Origin: an uncultured Lachnospiraceae bacterium
GTDB lineage: Bacteria; Bacillota; Clostridia; Lachnospirales; Lachnospiraceae
NCBI GenBank assembly: GCA_902779505.1
Contig: CACZBZ010000001.1
Location: 1-64,000 of the forward strand
Length of the DNA stretch: 64,000 nucleotides
Direction of reading: 5' to 3'
A program made the translations under genes and the position numbers. The notes under the pieces are model-generated. The model saw only the letters and a program-made list of their open reading frames with translations. It was not told the origin of the DNA and ran no database searches. Shown one piece after another: positions 60,027-64,000 of this stretch. Numbering within the stretch: the first letter of the stretch is position 1; each line of letters starts with the position of its first letter.

Positions 60027-62216
60027 ATGGCTGACAAGGTTGGTTCTGCTGAGCAGCAGGAGAATTATTACGGGGAAAAATTCAAGACAAAGAGGGAAGT
60101 TTTTGTAATCAAAAAGGACGGAGCCAGAGAAGAGTTCAACGTCCAGAAGGTTATCAATGCCGTAGGTAAGAGTGCATACCGTGCACTTACAAAATTCACG
60201 GAAGAAGAAAAAGAGAAGATCTGTCAGTATGTTGTTGACAGAGTGGATGAGATGGATACCGATGAGATACCCATTCCCATCATGCATAATATTGTAGAGA
60301 GTTCCCTTGAACAGGTAAAACCAATCGTAGCCAAATCATACAGAGATTACCGTAATTATAAGCAGGACTTTGTGCGCATGCTTGATGATGTGTACAAAAA
60401 GAGCCAGTCTATTATGTATGTCGGTGACAAGGAGAATGCCAATACGGATTCTGCCCTTGTTTCAACAAAGAGATCACTTATATTCAACCAGTTAAATAAG
60501 GAATTATATCAGAAGTTCTTCCTTACTACCGAAGAGATTCAGGCATGCAGGGACGGCTATATCTACATTCATGATATGAGTGCCAGAAGAGATACCATGA
60601 ACTGCTGTCTTTTTGATGTTGAGCATGTTCTCTCCGGCGGATTTGAGATGGGTAATATCTGGTACAACGAACCCAAGACTCTTGATACTGCTTTTGACGT
60701 TATCGGAGATATCGTACTCAGTGCTGCCAGCCAGCAGTACGGCGGATTCACTGTGCCCAGTGTTGATAATATTCTTGAGCCCTATGCCGAGAAGTCTTAT
60801 CAGAAATATATTGATAAATATAAGAGACTTGGAATTGACGATGAGACAGCAAGTTCGGAAGCTTATGCCGATGTTGTCAGAGATATGGAACAGGGCTTCC
60901 AGGGATGGGAGTACAAGTTCAATACAGTTGCTTCTTCGAGAGGAGATTATCCTTTCATAACCGTTACGGCAGGAACTGGACAGGGAAAATTTGCTAAGCT
61001 TGCAACTATTTCCATGCTCAATGTTCGTCGTAAAGGTCAGGGTAAGAAGGAGTGTAAGAAGCCTGTTCTTTTCCCTAAGATCGTATTCTTATATGACGAG
61101 AATCTTCACGGTCCCGGCAAGCCTCTTGAGGATGTTTTTGAAGCGGGAGTATTATGCTCATCGAAGACAATGTATCCTGACTGGTTGTCACTTACGGGCA
61201 AGGGCTATATTGCGTCAATGTACAAGCAGTACGGCAAGATTATCTCGCCCATGGGTTGTCGTGCCTTCTTAAGCCCCTGGTATGAAAGAGGAGGAATGCA
61301 TCCCGCAGACGATAAGGATGTGCCTATATTCGTAGGTAGATTCAATATCGGTGCTGTCAGCCTTCATCTGCCCATGATTCTTGCCAAGGCCCGTCATGAG
61401 AGCAAGGATTTCTATGAAGTGCTGGATTATTATCTCAACCTTATCCGTCAGCTTCATATACGTACATATGCTTATCTTGGCGAGATGAGAGCCTCAACCA
61501 ATCCTCTTGCATATTGTGAGGGTGGTTTCTACGGCGGTCATCTTAAGCTTACTGACAAGATTAAGCCATTGCTTAAGGCAGCTACAGCTTCTTTTGGTAT
61601 AACAGCGCTTAACGAACTTCAGGTTCTTTACAACGGCAAGTCTCTTGTGGAAGACAACGCTTTTGCTCTTGAAGTTCTTGAGCATATCAATAATAAGATT
61701 ACCGAATTCAAGGAAGAGGATGGTAACCTCTATGCCATTTACGGAACTCCCGCAGAGAATCTTTGCGGCCTTCAGGTTAAGCAGTTCCGCAAAAAGTACG
61801 GAATTATCGAAGGCGTATCTGACAGAGAATACGTTTCGAATTCTTTCCATTGCCATGTAACGGAGAATATTACTCCTATTGAGAAACAGGACAAGGAATC
61901 TCAGTTCTGGGAACTTTGCAACGGCGGAAAGATACAGTATGTTAAATATCCCATTGACTACAATATCGAAGCCATTAAGACTCTCATCAGACGTGCCATG
62001 GAAATGGGCTTCTATGAAGGCGTTAACATGAGCCTTGCTTACTGCGATGATTGCGGTCACCAGGAACTCGAGATGGATGTATGTCCCGTATGCGGTTCAA
62101 GAAATCTTACCAAGATCGATCGTATGAACGGATATCTTTCATATTCCAGAGTTCACGGAGATACAAGACTTAATGATGCCAAGATGGCTGAGATTGCAGA
62201 AAGGAAGTCTATGTAG
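60027..62216 (+). CDS. nrdD: Anaerobic ribonucleoside-triphosphate reductase (class III)
   Basis: Reduces ribonucleotides to deoxyribonucleotides without oxygen, using a glycyl radical. The 729-residue protein begins with an ATP cone (residues about 25-120, VIKKDGAREEFNVQKV), then the barrel, a C-terminal zinc site (CDDCG...CPVCG) and the radical glycine Gly702 in RMNGYLSY. AAAGGGAG selects ATG 60027; upstream in-frame codons lie in the leader. Its activase NrdG follows two bases later. Confidence 0.96.
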   Translation: MADKVGSAEQQENYYGEKFKTKREVFVIKKDGAREEFNVQKVINAVGKSAYRALTKFTEEEKEKICQYVVDRVDEMDTDEIPIPIMHNIVESSLEQVKPIVAKSYRDYRNYKQDFVRMLDDVYKKSQSIMYVGDKENANTDSALVSTKRSLIFNQLNKELYQKFFLTTEEIQACRDGYIYIHDMSARRDTMNCCLFDVEHVLSGGFEMGNIWYNEPKTLDTAFDVIGDIVLSAASQQYGGFTVPSVDNILEPYAEKSYQKYIDKYKRLGIDDETASSEAYADVVRDMEQGFQGWEYKFNTVASSRGDYPFITVTAGTGQGKFAKLATISMLNVRRKGQGKKECKKPVLFPKIVFLYDENLHGPGKPLEDVFEAGVLCSSKTMYPDWLSLTGKGYIASMYKQYGKIISPMGCRAFLSPWYERGGMHPADDKDVPIFVGRFNIGAVSLHLPMILAKARHESKDFYEVLDYYLNLIRQLHIRTYAYLGEMRASTNPLAYCEGGFYGGHLKLTDKIKPLLKAATASFGITALNELQVLYNGKSLVEDNAFALEVLEHINNKITEFKEEDGNLYAIYGTPAENLCGLQVKQFRKKYGIIEGVSDREYVSNSFHCHVTENITPIEKQDKESQFWELCNGGKIQYVKYPIDYNIEAIKTLIRRAMEMGFYEGVNMSLAYCDDCGHQELEMDVCPVCGSRNLTKIDRMNGYLSYSRVHGDTRLNDAKMAEIAERKSM

Positions 62217-62218
62217 TA

Positions 62219-62728
62219 ATGAGATATCATAATATTACTAAGGATGATATGCTTAACGGCGACGGACTCAGAGTGGTTCTCTGGCTTGCCGGATGCGATC
62301 ATTGCTGCAAGGACTGTCAGAATCCCCTTACATGGGATCCCGACGGTGGCTTGCCTTTTGATGAAGCGGCCAAACAGGAGATATTCGAGCAGCTTGACAA
62401 GGATTATATATCCGGGATTACTTTTTCGGGAGGAGATCCTCTTCATTCTGCAAACAGGCTTGATGTAAGAGCATTCATTCAGGAGATAAAAGACAAATAT
62501 CCGGATAAGACTATCTGGTTATATACAGGTTCCGATTGGAAAGATATATGGCATTACCCGATGATGAAAAACATCGATGTTGTAGTGGACGGAGAATTCA
62601 AGGTGGATCTGAAAGATACCAAACTTCTTTGGAAAGGAAGTTCCAATCAGAACGTTATTGATGTGCAGGCTACACTTAAAAAGACGGATCCGTCGGTGCC
62701 TGTACTTAAGTATGGCGATTATTCGTAG
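62219..62728 (+). CDS. nrdG: Anaerobic ribonucleotide reductase activase
   Basis: A 169-residue radical-SAM protein that installs the glycyl radical on NrdD. The cluster motif is CDHCCKDCQNP (CxxxCxxC), followed by FSGGDPLHS. Starts two bases after the nrdD stop. Confidence 0.95.
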   Translation: MRYHNITKDDMLNGDGLRVVLWLAGCDHCCKDCQNPLTWDPDGGLPFDEAAKQEIFEQLDKDYISGITFSGGDPLHSANRLDVRAFIQEIKDKYPDKTIWLYTGSDWKDIWHYPMMKNIDVVVDGEFKVDLKDTKLLWKGSSNQNVIDVQATLKKTDPSVPVLKYGDYS

Positions 62729-62811
62729 GAACATGATGCTTTGGGAGGGGTTAATGTTCCTACAGATAATTGTCAGCAATCTAGTTTTTTATACTACATG
62801 TACTAGCAATT

Positions 62812-62849
62812 AAAAACCCTGTCGTGTATAATATAACGCAGGGCTTTTT
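62812..62849 (+). terminator. Terminator hairpin with a promoter -10 in its loop
   Basis: AAAAACCCTG (62812-62821) pairs with CAGGG-C-TTTTT (62839-62849) with a small bulge; the inner stem is CGT/ACG. The loop contains a perfect TATAAT (62827-62832), probably the -10 of degV. Confidence 0.6.
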
Positions 62850-62904
62850 AATTTTAGCGAAAAGTGATAATATAGGACATAGTGCAAAAAGGAGAGAAAA
62901 ACTA

Positions 62905-63771
62905 ATGTACAAGATTATGACAGACAACATGGCGGATCTGCCTAAGGAGTATTTTGATGAACATGACATAGGCATGATCACCCTTCCATTCGGAATAGAC
63001 GGTCAGATGTATGACAATGTTGATGACGTTGATGTAAAGGACTTTTACGCGTTGATGAGAGAAGGCAAAGAGACCAAGACTTCTCAGCCCAGCCCGGGTC
63101 TTTTCAAGGAATACATGGAAGAATACCTTTCACAGGGTTATGACGGTGTTCTGTGTCTCTGCATTTCTTCGGGTATCAGCGGAACATATAATTCTGCACT
63201 TAACGGCAGGGAACTTCTTCTGGAAGAGAAACCCGATGCCAATGTTATAGTTGTGGATTCCCTTTGCGCATCTCTTGGTGAAGGCCTTTTTGTTCACAAG
63301 GCTGTTCAGAACAGGGACAATGGAATGTCAATGGAAGAGAATGCGAAATGGCTTGAAGAGAACAAACTCAATTTTGTACATGCTTTTACAGTAGACGATC
63401 TTGTGTATCTCTACAGAGGCGGTCGTGTTAAGAAATCCGCTGCTGTACTCGGTACAATTATCAATATCAAGCCTGCCCTTCATGTAGATAATGAAGGCAA
63501 GCTCATCAACCTTGCCAAGGTCAAGGGAAGAAGAAAGTCTCTTAACTGGCTTGTTGATTACATGGGAGACCATATCGCCGGTTACGAAGACAAGAATGAA
63601 ACGGTATTCATCAGCCATGCTGATTGTATAGAAGATGCCCAGTATGTAGCAGACAGAATCAAGGAAAGATTCGGTTATGAGTCTTTCATGATCAACTACA
63701 TCGGTCCCGCCATCGGAGCGCACGCCGGCCCGGGAACCGTAGCTCTGTTCTTTATGGGCAATGAAAGATAA
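62905..63771 (+). CDS. DegV family fatty-acid-binding protein
   Basis: A 288-residue two-domain protein that binds fatty acids, in some bacteria as the FakB subunit of a fatty acid kinase. The lipid-binding residues TSQPSP and [12 protein letters not shown] are present, with RGGRV and PGTVALFF at the end. AAAAGGAGAG selects ATG 62905; in-frame codons upstream lie in the promoter region. Confidence 0.93.
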   Translation: MYKIMTDNMADLPKEYFDEHDIGMITLPFGIDGQMYDNVDDVDVKDFYALMREGKETKTSQPSPGLFKEYMEEYLSQGYDGVLCLCISSGISGTYNSALNGRELLLEEKPDANVIVVDSLCASLGEGLFVHKAVQNRDNGMSMEENAKWLEENKLNFVHAFTVDDLVYLYRGGRVKKSAAVLGTIINIKPALHVDNEGKLINLAKVKGRRKSLNWLVDYMGDHIAGYEDKNETVFISHADCIEDAQYVADRIKERFGYESFMINYIGPAIGAHAGPGTVALFFMGNER

Positions 63772-63788
63772 ACGAAAGAGAAAGAAAC

Positions 63789-64000
63789 ATGAAAATCAGA
63801 ACCAGATTTGCACCAAGTCCTACAGGCCGTATGCATGTAGGCAATCTCAGAACAGCTCTTTATGCATATCTAATTGCGAAGCATGAGGGTGGAGATTATA
63901 TCTTAAGAATTGAAGACACCGATCAGGAGAGATATGTTGAGGGTGCTGTGGACATCATCTACAGAACTCTTGAACAGACAGGTCTTAAGCATGATGAAGG
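63789..64000 (+). CDS. gltX: Glutamyl-tRNA synthetase, N-terminal part
   Basis: The gene runs off the right edge after about 70 codons. The start [22 protein letters not shown] holds the class I HIGH-like motif (HVGN), and DTDQERY follows. The gene is 17 bases after degV, probably co-transcribed. Confidence 0.92.
   Translation, partial: MKIRTRFAPSPTGRMHVGNLRTALYAYLIAKHEGGDYILRIEDTDQERYVEGAVDIIYRTLEQTGLKHDE

Overview
The window looks like a chromosomal segment of an anaerobic Firmicute, most probably a member of the Lachnospiraceae (Butyrivibrio-like). The grounds are moderate AT content, strong Shine-Dalgarno sites, the housekeeping order ylxM-ffh-rpsP-khpA-rimM-trmD-rplS-lepB-rbgA-lepB-rnhB-ylqG-like-ylqH-like-yraN, class III (anaerobic) ribonucleotide reductase NrdD/NrdG, DUF512 radical-SAM protein beside der, and a CD1871A-type CXXC mini-protein beside a polyferredoxin. 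The genus is an inference. I see no tRNA, rRNA, CRISPR array, insertion sequence or prophage. Almost everything is on the + strand; only a flavodoxin and a patatin-like lipase are on the - strand.

Layout. 1-5.9 kb: the 3' part of a broken HD-GYP gene, flavodoxin, a membrane protein/XRE pair, phosphoglucomutase, a lipoprotein, a small protein and a PilZ protein. 5.9-10 kb: rsmJ, then a tight operon of a membrane-anchored TlpA-like thioredoxin, a 47-residue CXXC peptide (too short for usual ORF calling), a membrane polyferredoxin and a surface clostripain-type protease with a very unusual Tyr/Asp/Glu-rich tail. 10-16 kb: patatin, YccF, an atypical carbamoyltransferase, a cysteine-synthase-family enzyme and a diguanylate-cyclase-like protein with ASDEF in place of GGDEF. 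15.5-20.2 kb: a TetR regulator and an ABC/FtsX exporter that share operator-like dyads. 20.4-23.2 kb: a TIR-transmembrane-repeat protein.

23.3-40.4 kb is the core block: plsX-acpP-rnc-smc-ftsY-ilvA, then ylxM-ffh-rpsP-khpA-rimM-trmD-rplS, then two lepB-type genes flanking rbgA, rnhB, and orphan FliK-like and FlhB-tail-like genes. The first LepB homologue has Gly where the catalytic Ser should be. 40.5-64 kb: a two-component system, PRPP synthetase, DUF512-der-plsY-gpsA, a MoxR/VWA pair, tyrS, a DUF3048 lipoprotein, purine salvage (punA and an MTA/SAH-deaminase-like amidohydrolase), a membrane MutS-like ATPase, rnhA, a WYL regulator, nrdD-nrdG, degV and the start of gltX.

Regulatory architecture is readable. 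Many TTGACA/TATAAT-type and extended -10 (TGn) promoters, strong hairpin-T terminators, two apparently leaderless start sites, and three intergenic regions where the promoter of one gene sits inside or against the terminator of the gene before. The most interesting candidates are the thioredoxin/CXXC-peptide/polyferredoxin/clostripain operon, the Ser-to-Gly LepB homologue, the TIR-transmembrane-repeat protein and the TetR operator set.
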